Origin: DATAES01 sp036493595
Lineage (GTDB): Bacteria > Actinomycetota > Acidimicrobiia > Acidimicrobiales > JACDCH01
DNA length: 64,000 bases
Assembly (NCBI GenBank): GCA_036493595.1
Contig: DASXPN010000023.1
Location: 1-64,000 of the forward strand
Direction: 5' to 3'
Within the stretch, counting starts at the first letter, position 1, and the number at the start of each line of letters is the position of its first letter. The notes beneath the pieces were generated by a model. That model made no database searches. It was not told the DNA's origin and was given only the letters and a program-made list of their open reading frames with translations. This document shows positions 50,335 to 58,786 of this stretch, piece by piece. The position numbers were made by a program, and so were the translations under genes.

Positions 50335-51962
50335 CACACGACATCACCGGCCACGGAGGCGAGCTCGCCCTCGCCGCGCTCGCCAACTTCGGCGTGCACG
50401 AGATGTTCACGCTGTCGGGCGGTCACATCTTCCCGTTCTACGACGCGGCGGTGAAGGGAACGACCGGCGAGTGGCGCATCATCGACGTGCGCCACGAGCA
50501 GACGGCGACGTTCGCGGCCGAGGCGACGGCCAAGCTGACGCGCCGCCCCGGCGTTGCGGTGCTGACCGCCGGCCCGGGCGTCACGAACGGCATCTCGGCG
50601 GTGACGACCGCGCACTTCAACGGCTCGCCGCTCGTGGTGTTGGGAGGGCGGGCGCCGCAGGCGCGATGGGGCGCGGGTTCGCTGCAAGAGTTCGATCACG
50701 TTCCCGTACTCGCGTCGATCACCAAGCGAGCGACCACGGCGACGAGCGTGGAGCAGATCGGTGAGCTCGTCGACGAGCTCGTGCGCGAGTCGCTGACGCC
50801 TCATCGAGGTCCGGTCTTCTGCGACTTCCCGCTGGATGTGGTGTTCCGTCATGGCACGGGTACGGTGCCCGACCCGTCGGGGCCTGCGTTGATCCAGCCC
50901 GACACCGACGAGGTCTCCCGCGCCGCGGCGCTCATCGCGGGCGCGCATCGGCCGGCACTGATCGCTGGCACCGACGTGTACTTCGCGAGCGCGTGGCCGG
51001 CGTTGCAGGCCGCGGTCGAGCACCTGCGCGTTCCGGTGTTCGCCAACGGGCTCGGTCGAGGCTGCCTACCCGCGGATCACGAGCTCGCGTTCTCGCGAAC
51101 ACGAGGTCTGTTGAAGGCCGAGGCGGACGTCGTGGTCGTGGTTGGCGCGCCGCTCGACTTCCGGTTGTCGTTCGGTTCGTTCGGCGACGCGCAGGTGGTC
51201 CATGTGGTCGACGCGCCGACGCAGCGGGCCTCGCACGTCACTCCGGCCGCCGCGCCGGTCGGCGATCTCGGCACCATCCTCGAGGCGTTCGCCGCATGGT
51301 CCGGTGCCCGCGCCGATCACGAAGACTGGATCGCTCACTTGCGAGACGTCGAGTCGTCAGCGGCCGCCGGTGAGGTCGCGGCGCTCGAAGCGGACAGCGA
51401 TCCGATCAAGCCGACTCGCATCTACGGCGAGTTGCGCAAGCGTCTCGACCGAGACGCCATCGTCGTCTGCGACGGCGGCGACTTCGTGTCGTACGCGGGG
51501 AAGTACATCGAGTCGTACCAGCCCGGATGCTGGCTCGACCCAGGGCCGTACGGCTGTCTCGGTACCGGCATGGGTTACGCCATCGCGTCGCGGGTTGCCC
51601 ATCCCGACCGTCAGATCGTCGTGATGCTCGGCGACGGCGCCGCCGGCTTCTCGTTGATGGACGCCGACTCGCTCGTCCGCCACAACCTTCCGGTCGTGAT
51701 CGTCGTCGGCAACAACGGCATCTGGGGCCTCGAGAAGCATCCGATGCAAGCGATCTACGGCTACGACGTGGCCGCCGACCTGCAAGCCGGCTGCCGCTAC
51801 GACGAAGTGGTCAAGGCCCTCGGCGGCGCGGGCGAGGTGGTGTCGTCGCCGAACGACGTCGGTCCCGCACTCGACCGTGGCTTCGCCGCCGGCGCGCCGT
51901 ACGTCGTCAACGTCCTCACCGACCCTGCGGACCAGTACCCGAGAAGCTCGAACCTCGGCTGA
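50331..51962 (+). CDS. thiamine diphosphate-dependent enzyme, acetolactate synthase/HACL-like
   Basis: TTG 50331 overlaps the hydrolase stop by 4 bp. The 543-residue protein has the catalytic Glu in IDVRHEQTATFAAEA, AVLTAGPGVTNGISAV, and the ThDP-binding motif GDGAAGFSLMDADSLVRHNLPVVIVVGNN. The domain order is Pyr, FAD-like middle, PP, as in the acetolactate synthase superfamily. Relatives include 2-hydroxyacyl-CoA lyase and sulfopyruvate or benzoylformate decarboxylases. True IlvB activity is not supported without its small subunit nearby, so a lyase or decarboxylase is more likely. Confidence 0.85.
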   Translation: MTHDITGHGGELALAALANFGVHEMFTLSGGHIFPFYDAAVKGTTGEWRIIDVRHEQTATFAAEATAKLTRRPGVAVLTAGPGVTNGISAVTTAHFNGSPLVVLGGRAPQARWGAGSLQEFDHVPVLASITKRATTATSVEQIGELVDELVRESLTPHRGPVFCDFPLDVVFRHGTGTVPDPSGPALIQPDTDEVSRAAALIAGAHRPALIAGTDVYFASAWPALQAAVEHLRVPVFANGLGRGCLPADHELAFSRTRGLLKAEADVVVVVGAPLDFRLSFGSFGDAQVVHVVDAPTQRASHVTPAAAPVGDLGTILEAFAAWSGARADHEDWIAHLRDVESSAAAGEVAALEADSDPIKPTRIYGELRKRLDRDAIVVCDGGDFVSYAGKYIESYQPGCWLDPGPYGCLGTGMGYAIASRVAHPDRQIVVMLGDGAAGFSLMDADSLVRHNLPVVIVVGNNGIWGLEKHPMQAIYGYDVAADLQAGCRYDEVVKALGGAGEVVSSPNDVGPALDRGFAAGAPYVVNVLTDPADQYPRSSNLG

Positions 51963-51999
51963 CCTCGGCTGACCTCGGCTGACCTCAACCGAGGTCAGC
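51951..51999. terminator. 10-bp tandem repeat ending in a hairpin between convergent stops
   Basis: The unit GACCTCGGCT recurs about three times (from 51951 on) and runs over the stop codon of the ThDP gene. A 9-bp stem GCTGACCTC / GAGGTCAGC (51978-51986, 51991-51999) with loop AACC follows and covers the stop of the convergent thioesterase. It probably terminates both genes. No U-tract is present. Confidence 0.55.
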
Positions 52000-52372
52000 G
52001 GCACTTCTCCATGAAGCGCTCGACGTCGACGATCACCCGCGTCACCTTGCCGACCGCGACCAGACCGCGTTCGTCTCGCACCGAGACGGCGAACGTGAGG
52101 CGCCGGCCCTCGACCCGCTCGAGCGTCGCCTCGGCCCGCACCTTGTGACCGACGGCAGTCGGTGCCACATGGTCGAGCTGGATGCGCATGCCCACCGATG
52201 TCGTACCTGGATCGAGCATGCGATCGATGGCCTTGATCGAGGCTTCCTCGCACAACGCCACGACCCGCGGTGTGCCGAGAACGGCGACATCGCCCGACCC
52301 GAGCGCCTCCGCGGTGTCACTTTCGGTGACTGCCGCGATCACCTCTGCGGCCAAGCCTGGTTCCGGGGGCAT
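51995..52372 (-). CDS. hotdog-fold thioesterase, fluoroacetyl-CoA thioesterase (FlK)-like
   Basis: The 125-residue protein matches the FlK-like family: TPRVVALCEEASIKAIDRML supplies the Thr and Glu positions and DHVAPTAVGHKVRAEATLERVEGRRLTF the His and hotdog strands. Such thioesterases hydrolyse acyl-CoA esters; the specificity here is unknown. A TATCGT -10 (52384-52379, minus strand) six bases before the ATG and no ribosome site suggest a leaderless mRNA. It is divergent from tldD. Confidence 0.82.
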   Translation of the reverse strand: MPPEPGLAAEVIAAVTESDTAEALGSGDVAVLGTPRVVALCEEASIKAIDRMLDPGTTSVGMRIQLDHVAPTAVGHKVRAEATLERVEGRRLTFAVSVRDERGLVAVGKVTRVIVDVERFMEKCR

Positions 52373-52438
52373 CGAGTTACGATACGCAGCCGCAGTTGGC
52401 CTGCGAAAAACCGTCGCCTCCGGTAGGGAAGGACGCCC

Positions 52439-53830
52439 GTGCTCGACTCCTCCGTCATCCAACGCGTGCTTGGCACGGCGCTGCACACGGGGGGTGACTT
52501 CGCCGAGATCTTCGTCGAGGATCGCCGCTCGTCGTCGGCCCGTCTCGACGACGGGCGCGTCGAAGAGCTGAGCTCTGGTCGTGATCGAGGTGCCGGCATC
52601 CGCGTCGTCGCCGGCGAGACCACCGGTTTCGCCCATACGGCCGATCTGTCGGAGTCAGGGCTGCGAGCGGCGGCCGAGGCCGCGGCCGCCGCGGCGAGAG
52701 GTGCGCCTGGTGGTGAGCACTCCGTGTCGTTCGGACGGGTCGACGCGCCGCGGCCCAACGAGGTCGCCATGCTCCCCGAGGGCATCGAGAAGAAGGCCAA
52801 GGTCGCGCTGCTCGTGCGCGCCGACGAGGCCGCTCGCACCGAGGGTGGGGCCATCAAACAGGTCACCGCGCGAGTGGCGGACAGCCGGCGCCGCATCCTC
52901 GTCGCCAACAGCGACGGCCTGTTGTCCGAGGACGATCAGGTCAAGACGCTGTTCTCGGTGCAGTGCGTCGCCCTCGGTGACACCGGTATGCAGACCGGTT
53001 ACGAGTCCGTCGGCCACACCATCGGTTGGGAGCTGTTCGACCGCCTCGACGTCGAGGAGCACGCCCGCAAGGTCGCGCGCCAGGCGTTGACGAAGCTCAG
53101 CGCCCGCCCGGCACCGTCCGGCACGATGCCCGTCGTCATGGGCTCTGGCGGCGGCGGCGTGTTGTTCCACGAAGCATGCGGCCACGGGCTCGAAGCGGAC
53201 GCGATCGCCAAGGGCGCGTCGGTGTTCAAGGGCCGCAAGGGCCAGCAGGTCGCGTCGCCACTCGTCACGCTCGTCGATGACGGGACGATGGGCGAGGAAT
53301 GGGGCTGCTACGCCATCGACGACGAGGGTTCGCCGGCGCAACGCAATGTGCTGATCGAGGACGGCGTCCTCACCGACTACATGTACGACTTCCTGCGCAG
53401 CCGCAAAGAAGGTCGGGCGCGGTCGGGCAACGGGCGCAGAGAGAGCTACCAGCACTTGCCGATGGTCCGGATGACGAACACCTACGTGCTCGCCGGCAAC
53501 GACGAGCCGGCCGACATCGTCAGCTCGACCGAGAAGGGCGTCTACGTGAAGGCGCTCGGGGGCGGCCAGGTCAACACGGCCACGGGCGATTTCGTGTTCG
53601 GCATGACCGAGGCATACCTGATCGAGAACGGCGAGATCACCGATCCGCTGCGCGAGGGCAATCTCATCGGCAACGGGCCGCAGGTGCTGTCGTTGATCGA
53701 TGCCGTCGGCAACGACTTCGCCATGGGTCCCCCGGGGATGTGCGGCAAGGACGGCCAAGGCGTGCCGGTCGGCGACGGTGTGCCGACCTTGCGGGTAACC
53801 GCGCTCACCATCGGCGGCACCGCGGCATGA
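52439..53830 (+). CDS. tldD: TldD-family metalloprotease
   Basis: The 463-residue protein has the zinc motif HEACGHGLEAD (HExxxH) near residue 244 and family marks such as ETTGFAHTADLS, MGSGGGGVLFHEACGH, VTLVDDGTMGEEWG and GGGQVNTATGDFVFGM. TldD forms a heterodimeric protease with TldE (PmbA) that cleaves small unfolded peptides, including some antibiotic precursors. GTG 52439 follows GAAGGA. tldE follows after six bases. No RiPP precursor is apparent here, so a housekeeping role is more likely. Confidence 0.93.
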   Translation: MLDSSVIQRVLGTALHTGGDFAEIFVEDRRSSSARLDDGRVEELSSGRDRGAGIRVVAGETTGFAHTADLSESGLRAAAEAAAAAARGAPGGEHSVSFGRVDAPRPNEVAMLPEGIEKKAKVALLVRADEAARTEGGAIKQVTARVADSRRRILVANSDGLLSEDDQVKTLFSVQCVALGDTGMQTGYESVGHTIGWELFDRLDVEEHARKVARQALTKLSARPAPSGTMPVVMGSGGGGVLFHEACGHGLEADAIAKGASVFKGRKGQQVASPLVTLVDDGTMGEEWGCYAIDDEGSPAQRNVLIEDGVLTDYMYDFLRSRKEGRARSGNGRRESYQHLPMVRMTNTYVLAGNDEPADIVSSTEKGVYVKALGGGQVNTATGDFVFGMTEAYLIENGEITDPLREGNLIGNGPQVLSLIDAVGNDFAMGPPGMCGKDGQGVPVGDGVPTLRVTALTIGGTAA

Positions 53831-53836
53831 CGAACG

Positions 53837-55186
53837 ATGGCTGACCTCGAGGAGCTCCTGGCCATCGGCGATCGCATCGTCGGATGGGCGAAGGACGGCG
53901 AACAAGTCGAAGCGGTAGTGGTGCATTCGCGCGACACCGAGATCCGCGCGTATGACGGTGACGTCGAGCAACTCGCGTCGGCAGAGATGCAGGGCGTCGG
54001 CATCCGGGTCGTGCGTGACAATCGAGTCGGCTTCGCGTACGCGGGCTCACTCGACGACGACGTCCTCGCCGAGACACTGATCGATGCGCGCGACAACTCC
54101 GGCTTCGGAACGGCGGACGAGTTCGTCGGTCTCGCGGAACCCGACGGCGTCGCGCTCGCGGGCCTCGACCTGTACCGCCAGTCGCTGTCCGATGTGCCCA
54201 CCGATCGCAAGGTCGAGCTGGCGCTGGCGCTCGAGCGGGCCGCGCGGGGCGCCGACTCCCGCATCAGTGTCGTCGAGTCAGCGGACTACGCGGACTCGGT
54301 GAGCGCGTCGGCCGTCGTCACGACCACCGGCATCCGCGCTGCCTCACGCGAGACCGCCGCGTACGTGTCGGCGTCCGTCCTCGCCTCACAGGACGACGAG
54401 ACCCAAACGGGATTCGGCTTCTCCGTCGGTCGCCATCCGGACGATCTCGATCTCGATGTCGCGGCGAACGACGCGGCGAAGCGCGCCACCCGGATGCTCG
54501 GTGCGACGAAGCCGCTGAGCGAGCGCTTGACGGTCGTGCTCGATCCGTTCGTCGCGGCGCAGTTCCTTGGCATCATCGGCGCCACGCTGTCCGGCGAAGC
54601 GGTGTTGAAGGGACGGTCACCGTTCGCCGATCGGGTCGGCGACGAGATCGGCACGTCGGCGCTCACGTTCGTGGACGATCCGACGAACGCTGATGCCTTC
54701 TCCGCGACCCAGACCGATGGCGAAGGACTCGCGACGCGCCGCAACGCACTCATCACCGGTGGCGTGCTACAGGGCTTCCTGCACAACACCTACACGGCGC
54801 GCCGTCTCGGCACGGCGTCGACCGGGTCGGCCGTGCGCGGGTTCAAGAGCACGCCGTCGGCAGGGGCGAGAGCACTCGCGTTGGCGCCGGGGCACCGCGG
54901 GCAGGACGAGCTCGTCGCCGCCGTCGACAACGGCATCCTCGTGCAGTCCGTCAGCGGGCTGCACTCCGGGGTCAATCCCGTGTCCGGCGACTTCTCGACC
55001 GGGGCCGAAGGTCTGCGCATCACGAAGGGACAGGTCGGTGCCCCTGTTCGCGAGTTCACGATCGCGTCGACCCTGCAACGGATGCTCCTCGACATCATCG
55101 CCATCGGGAACGACATCGAGTGGTTGCCGATGCGAGCCGCGGGCGTGACGATCGTCGTCGGAGACGTGACCGTCTCCGGATCCTGA
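53837..55186 (+). CDS. tldE: TldE/PmbA-family metalloprotease subunit
   Basis: The 449-residue partner of TldD lacks the HExxxH motif but shares the fold: EIRAYDGDVEQLASAEMQGVGIRVVRDNRVGFAYAGSLD, GRSPFADRVGDEIG, TRRNALITGGVLQGFLHNTYTARRLG and SGVNPVSGDFSTGAEGL. TldE builds the other half of the proteolytic chamber. It follows tldD by six bases and lies 13 bases before a PHP gene on the same strand. Confidence 0.92.
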   Translation: MADLEELLAIGDRIVGWAKDGEQVEAVVVHSRDTEIRAYDGDVEQLASAEMQGVGIRVVRDNRVGFAYAGSLDDDVLAETLIDARDNSGFGTADEFVGLAEPDGVALAGLDLYRQSLSDVPTDRKVELALALERAARGADSRISVVESADYADSVSASAVVTTTGIRAASRETAAYVSASVLASQDDETQTGFGFSVGRHPDDLDLDVAANDAAKRATRMLGATKPLSERLTVVLDPFVAAQFLGIIGATLSGEAVLKGRSPFADRVGDEIGTSALTFVDDPTNADAFSATQTDGEGLATRRNALITGGVLQGFLHNTYTARRLGTASTGSAVRGFKSTPSAGARALALAPGHRGQDELVAAVDNGILVQSVSGLHSGVNPVSGDFSTGAEGLRITKGQVGAPVREFTIASTLQRMLLDIIAIGNDIEWLPMRAAGVTIVVGDVTVSGS

Positions 55187-55199
55187 GCACGCCTGCAAC

Positions 55200-55928
55200 A
55201 TGACGACGGAGCCGAGCGCAGAGGCAATTGCTCGGCATCCACATCTCGCCGCGACTCGCTCGCCGGGTCACGTGCGCGTCGACTGCCACAGCCACACGAT
55301 GTGGTCCGGCGACTCGACGACGACGGAGGACGAGCTCGTCGACGCGGTCGTCGCCTCCCGGCTCGACGTGCTGTGTGTCACCGACCATCACGCCATCGAC
55401 GGCGCTCGCCGGCTGCGTGACGTACTGCCCTGCCGTGTGATCGTCGGCGAGGAGATCCGCTCGACGCAGGGCGAGATCATCGGGCTCTTCCTCGAGGAGC
55501 GCATCCCGTTCGGTCTCACGCCGCACGACACCGCGCAACGCATCCGCGAGCAAGGCGGCCTCGTGTACATCCCGCACCCGTTCGACCCGATGCGCCGCAA
55601 CCTCGTCGAGCCCGCGCTCGACGCGCTCGCGGCCGATGGGCTCGTCGATGCCATCGAGGCGCGCAACGCGAAGACGTCGCTCGAGTCGTTGAACCAGACG
55701 GCGATCGACTTCGCCGCCGAACACGATCTCGCCGCGGGCGCCGGCAGCGACGCGCACGTCCCCGACGCGCTCGGCGCCGCGTACGTCGAGATGCCGGACT
55801 TCACTGACGCGACATCGTTCCTCGCGTCGCTGCGCGCCGGCACGGTCGTCGGTCATCACTCGGACCCACCCCGGCAATGGCGCGCCCGCATCGTCCCCTC
55901 CGTCATCCCGAGCGAAGGGCGGGGATGA
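55200..55928 (+). CDS. PHP-domain metal-dependent phosphoesterase
   Basis: The 242-residue protein has the PHP metal-binding motifs in order: DCHSHTMWSGD, TDHHAIDGA, GEEIRS, PHPFD and AGSDAHVPDALG. It resembles standalone PHP phosphoesterases of the YciV/RNase AM type, though the exact substrate is unknown. It follows tldE closely. The C-terminal 26 bp overlap the convergent SAF-domain gene. Confidence 0.87.
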   Translation: MTTEPSAEAIARHPHLAATRSPGHVRVDCHSHTMWSGDSTTTEDELVDAVVASRLDVLCVTDHHAIDGARRLRDVLPCRVIVGEEIRSTQGEIIGLFLEERIPFGLTPHDTAQRIREQGGLVYIPHPFDPMRRNLVEPALDALAADGLVDAIEARNAKTSLESLNQTAIDFAAEHDLAAGAGSDAHVPDALGAAYVEMPDFTDATSFLASLRAGTVVGHHSDPPRQWRARIVPSVIPSEGRG

Positions 55929-56580
55929 CCGAGCTGCTGACGATGCCGAGCGCGACACGCGGTGCGTCGTCGGCCGGGACCGCCACCGTGATCGATTGAT
56001 CGTCGACGGCGACGACGAGCGCGTTCGCGCAGAGGACGAACGGCCGCGCGTCATCGTTCTCAGGGCTGGTGCCGGCGACAGCGGCAACGAGATCGATCCG
56101 GTCGCCGACGTTCAGGTCCACGACGGCCGGTCCGGACGGCACCGCGAGCGCACGCCAGCCGATGGGCACGAGCGCGGCCGTGCCGTGCAAGCCGTCCGGC
56201 GCGAGTCGAGCGGACACCACCGCTTCGCCCGGTTCGATGTCGTCGACCACGGTTCTCCCGACGGCGTCGTTGCTGTCGCCCATCGCGCCATCCGGAACCA
56301 TCGCCACCGGCCAGGTCGAGACCTCGGCGTCGCCGGGTTGCAACACGTCGCCGGGACCCAGACGTCGCTGCGCCACCAGCACCGATCGCGAGTTGCCCCA
56401 ACGAGCACGCTCGGCCTGCGCTTGCGCGAGCGCGCTCGAGATGGTGTGCGCGGAGAACAATCCGAGGGCGACGGCCATCAGCCAGTAGAGCCAGCGATGG
56501 CGGCGGATCCATCGCGGCAGTCGCCGCCGTCCGAGCCGGCGCCGCGCCGCGAGCGGATGGCGACCGAGCGAGCGCTGCAT
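55903..56580 (-). CDS. SAF-domain membrane protein (CpaB/RcpC-like)
   Basis: The 225-residue protein has a basic front, one helix (WLYWLMAVALGLFSAHTISSAL), then a SAF domain (RSVLVAQRRLGPGDVLQPGDAEVSTWPVAMVPDGA), as in the CpaB/RcpC/FlgA family. Such proteins help Flp/Tad pilus assembly in some bacteria. No other pilus genes lie here, so the role is uncertain. AAGGA lies eight bases before the ATG. Confidence 0.72.
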   Translation of the reverse strand: MQRSLGRHPLAARRRLGRRRLPRWIRRHRWLYWLMAVALGLFSAHTISSALAQAQAERARWGNSRSVLVAQRRLGPGDVLQPGDAEVSTWPVAMVPDGAMGDSNDAVGRTVVDDIEPGEAVVSARLAPDGLHGTAALVPIGWRALAVPSGPAVVDLNVGDRIDLVAAVAGTSPENDDARPFVLCANALVVAVDDQSITVAVPADDAPRVALGIVSSSVIPALRSG

Positions 56581-56631
56581 GGGCGCGTTCCTTCCTCGAC
56601 GAGGGACCGAGGGGGAAGCGGTGGGAGGAAC

Positions 56632-57384
56632 CTACAGCGCGGGGATGGCGGCGACGAGCAGATCGCGGATGCGGTGCACATTGCCCTCGAAGAAACCGAA
56701 CACCTGCTCCTGCGTCACCGCCTCGACTCCCGGCATCCCTTCGAGGCCGGTGTCGTAGTCGGTGACGAGCGCGACGCCCGCGTAGCGGATGTCCGCCTCC
56801 CGAGCGAGTGCGGCCTCCGGGTACTGCGTCATGTTGACGACGTCCCATCCGAAGCTGCGATACCACGCCGACTCGGCGCGGGTCGAGAACCGAGGGCCCT
56901 GCACCACGACGACGGTGCCACTGTCGTGGACGCGGATGCCGAGTTGCTCGGCGGCGCGCGCGAGCACGGATCGCGCGTCCTCGTCGTACGGATCCGCCAG
57001 TGACACGTGGTGCGGGCCGTCGTCGAAGTCGTCGTAGAACGTGTCGGCGCGTCCTGACGTGCGATCCACGAGTTGGTCGACCACGACGAAGTCGCCGGGG
57101 TGGATCGTCGGTTGCAACGATCCTGCCGCGAACGGTGCGAGCAGCAGCCCGACACCGAGCTCCTTCATCGCGGCCACGTTGGCGCGGTAGTTGACGCGAT
57201 GCGGCGGAAGGTGGTGACGGCGACCGTGGCGGGCGATGAACGCAACGCGGTTTGCGCCGATCGTTCCGATGGTGACGGGGCCCGACGGCTCACCCCACTT
57301 CGTCGACACGACCCGCTCCTCGAGATCGTCGACGAACTCGTAGAAACCCGACCCTCCGAACACGCCGATGTCGGCGTCGCTCAT
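56632..57384 (-). CDS. mtnP: S-methyl-5'-thioadenosine phosphorylase
   Basis: The 250-residue protein has the MTA phosphorylase/PNP2 pattern: IGVFGGSGFYEF at residues 6-17, RHGRRHHLPPHRVNYRANV (phosphate and ribose pocket), QGPRFSTRAESAWYR, VNMTQYPEAALAREADIRYAGVALVTDYDTG. It releases adenine and methylthioribose-1-phosphate from methylthioadenosine. It starts seven bases after the Ruc-like gene with no good ribosome site, so it is likely co-transcribed under the CIRCE promoter. Confidence 0.92.
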   Translation of the reverse strand: MSDADIGVFGGSGFYEFVDDLEERVVSTKWGEPSGPVTIGTIGANRVAFIARHGRRHHLPPHRVNYRANVAAMKELGVGLLLAPFAAGSLQPTIHPGDFVVVDQLVDRTSGRADTFYDDFDDGPHHVSLADPYDEDARSVLARAAEQLGIRVHDSGTVVVVQGPRFSTRAESAWYRSFGWDVVNMTQYPEAALAREADIRYAGVALVTDYDTGLEGMPGVEAVTQEQVFGFFEGNVHRIRDLLVAAIPAL

Positions 57385-57391
57385 GGGTTCG

Positions 57392-57766
57392 TCATGCGGT
57401 CTTGGCGGCCGAACCCGTATCGCTGCTCGAACCCGACGACGAACCCGAGTCGGATGACTTCGACGACGAACCGTCAGATGACGGCGACGACTTCGTTTCA
57501 CCCGACGACTTCGTTTCACCCGACGAGCTCGACTCGGACGGTCCCGAGCCCGACTCCCCCTTGCTCGACGACGACGAAGTCGACGCCGACTTCCGGCTGT
57601 CGGTCTTGTAGAAGCCCGAACCCTTGAACGTGATGCCGATGTTGCCGAACACCTTGCGCAGCGTGCCTCCGCACGCCGGGCACACGGTCAGCGAGTCGTC
57701 GGTGAACGACTGCACGACCTCGAGATGCTCGCCGCAGTCCTTGCAGCGGTATTCGTAGGTGGGCAT
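57392..57766 (-). CDS. ruc: FmdB-type zinc-ribbon, Ser-rich disordered protein (Ruc-like redox chaperone)
   Basis: The 124-residue protein has an N-terminal zinc ribbon with CKDCG and CPACGG in the first 40 residues. A long tail dominated by Ser, Lys, Asp, Glu and Gly follows, including two SSGETK units; it must be disordered. This matches mycobacterial Rv0991c (Ruc), a redox-regulated chaperone under HrcA control. A perfect-arm CIRCE element lies 27 bp upstream, and the synteny (ruc-like, galU, moeA) matches M. tuberculosis Rv0991c-Rv0993-Rv0994. GGGAG at seven bases supports the ATG. The chaperone function is by homology only. Confidence 0.82.
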   Translation of the reverse strand: MPTYEYRCKDCGEHLEVVQSFTDDSLTVCPACGGTLRKVFGNIGITFKGSGFYKTDSRKSASTSSSSSKGESGSGPSESSSSGETKSSGETKSSPSSDGSSSKSSDSGSSSGSSSDTGSAAKTA

Positions 57767-57792
57767 CGACAGCTCCCGCGGCGTCAGGGCGA

Positions 57793-57819
57793 TTAGCACT
57801 CGACAGGGTCGAGTGCCAA
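57793..57819. promoter_or_regulatory. CIRCE operator (HrcA-binding) upstream of the Ruc-like gene
   Basis: TTAGCACTC, nine bases, then GAGTGCCAA: a CIRCE inverted repeat with one mismatch in the second arm (consensus GAGTGCTAA). A TATCCT -10 (57824-57819, minus strand) abuts it, so a bound HrcA would block transcription of the Ruc-like gene and mtnP. galU starts 85 bp to the other side and may be less affected. No hrcA gene lies in the window. Confidence 0.85.
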
Positions 57820-57903
57820 GGATACCGGCGCACGCCGGATCCGTACAGTGATGACCCGTCCGCGTCCCTGCCCTCGCCCGACCCCGACCTGTTGAGGTTT
57901 CTG

Positions 57904-58776
57904 ATGAAGGTCCGCAAAGCCGTGATCCCTGCTGCCGGCCTCGGCACGCGCTTCCTGCCGGCAACGAAGGCGCAGCCGAAGGAGATGCTGCCGGTGGTGG
58001 ACAAGCCCGCCATCCAGTACGTGGTCGAGGAAGCGGCGCGGGCCGGGATCGACGACATCCTCATCATCACCGGTCGCGGCAAGCGCAGCCTCGAGGATCA
58101 CTTCGATCGAAACATCGAGCTCGAGCTCGAGCTCGAGGAGCGAGGCAAGACCAAGGCGCTGAAGGAGATCCGCACGCTGGCCGAGCTCGCCGACATCCAC
58201 TTCATCCGCCAAGGCGAGGCCCTCGGGTTGGGGCACGCCGTGTCGCTGGCCCGTCGCCACGTCGGCGATCAGCCGTTCGTCGTCTTGCTCGGTGACGACC
58301 TCATCGACGAGCGCGTGCTGTTGCTCGAATCGATGATCGCCGAAGCCGAGCGGGTCGAGCGCAGTGTGATCGCGCTGATGGAAGTGGACGACCCTTCGCT
58401 CTACGGCTGCGCCCGCACCGAGCCGGCCGACGGCGACCTCGTCCGCATCCTCGAGATCGTCGAAAAGCCGTCGCGCGATCTCGCGCCGTCGAACCTGGCG
58501 GTGATGGGTCGCTACGTGTTCACGCCCGCGATCTTCGATGCCCTCGCCCGCATCCAACCGGGTGTCGGCGGCGAGCTCCAGCTCACTGATGCCATTGCGC
58601 TTCTGCTCAATGAGGACGGTGTGTTCGGCTACCCGTTCAGCGAGGGACGCTTCGACACCGGCAACAAGCTCGATTACCTCCGCGCCAACATCGAGCTCGC
58701 AGCTCGACGTGACGACTTGGGGCCGGGCTTGCGCGCCTACCTCGCGGAGTTCGTGAAGCGCGAAGGTCTGCTGTGA
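57904..58776 (+). CDS. galU: UTP-glucose-1-phosphate uridylyltransferase
   Basis: The 290-residue protein has the nucleotidyltransferase signature AVIPAAGLGTRFLPATKAQPKEMLPVVDKPAIQYVVEEA at residues 6-44, FIRQGEALGLGHAV, LLGDDLI, IVEKP and GRFDTGNKLDYLRANIELA. It makes UDP-glucose for envelope and storage polysaccharides. GAGG seven bases before the ATG at 57904 favours it over a TTG four codons earlier. It is followed by moeA after 10 bp, as in mycobacteria. Confidence 0.96.
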   Translation: MKVRKAVIPAAGLGTRFLPATKAQPKEMLPVVDKPAIQYVVEEAARAGIDDILIITGRGKRSLEDHFDRNIELELELEERGKTKALKEIRTLAELADIHFIRQGEALGLGHAVSLARRHVGDQPFVVLLGDDLIDERVLLLESMIAEAERVERSVIALMEVDDPSLYGCARTEPADGDLVRILEIVEKPSRDLAPSNLAVMGRYVFTPAIFDALARIQPGVGGELQLTDAIALLLNEDGVFGYPFSEGRFDTGNKLDYLRANIELAARRDDLGPGLRAYLAEFVKREGLL

Positions 58777-58786
58777 GGTTGGCGAC

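Noticed and set aside
50331..51962. ThDP enzyme as IlvB acetolactate synthase
   Set aside because: No small subunit or other ilv genes nearby; the superfamily includes many lyases and decarboxylases.
52439..55186. TldD/TldE pair as part of a RiPP biosynthetic system
   Set aside because: No precursor peptide, cyclodehydratase or transporter gene is adjacent; the pair is common as housekeeping proteases.
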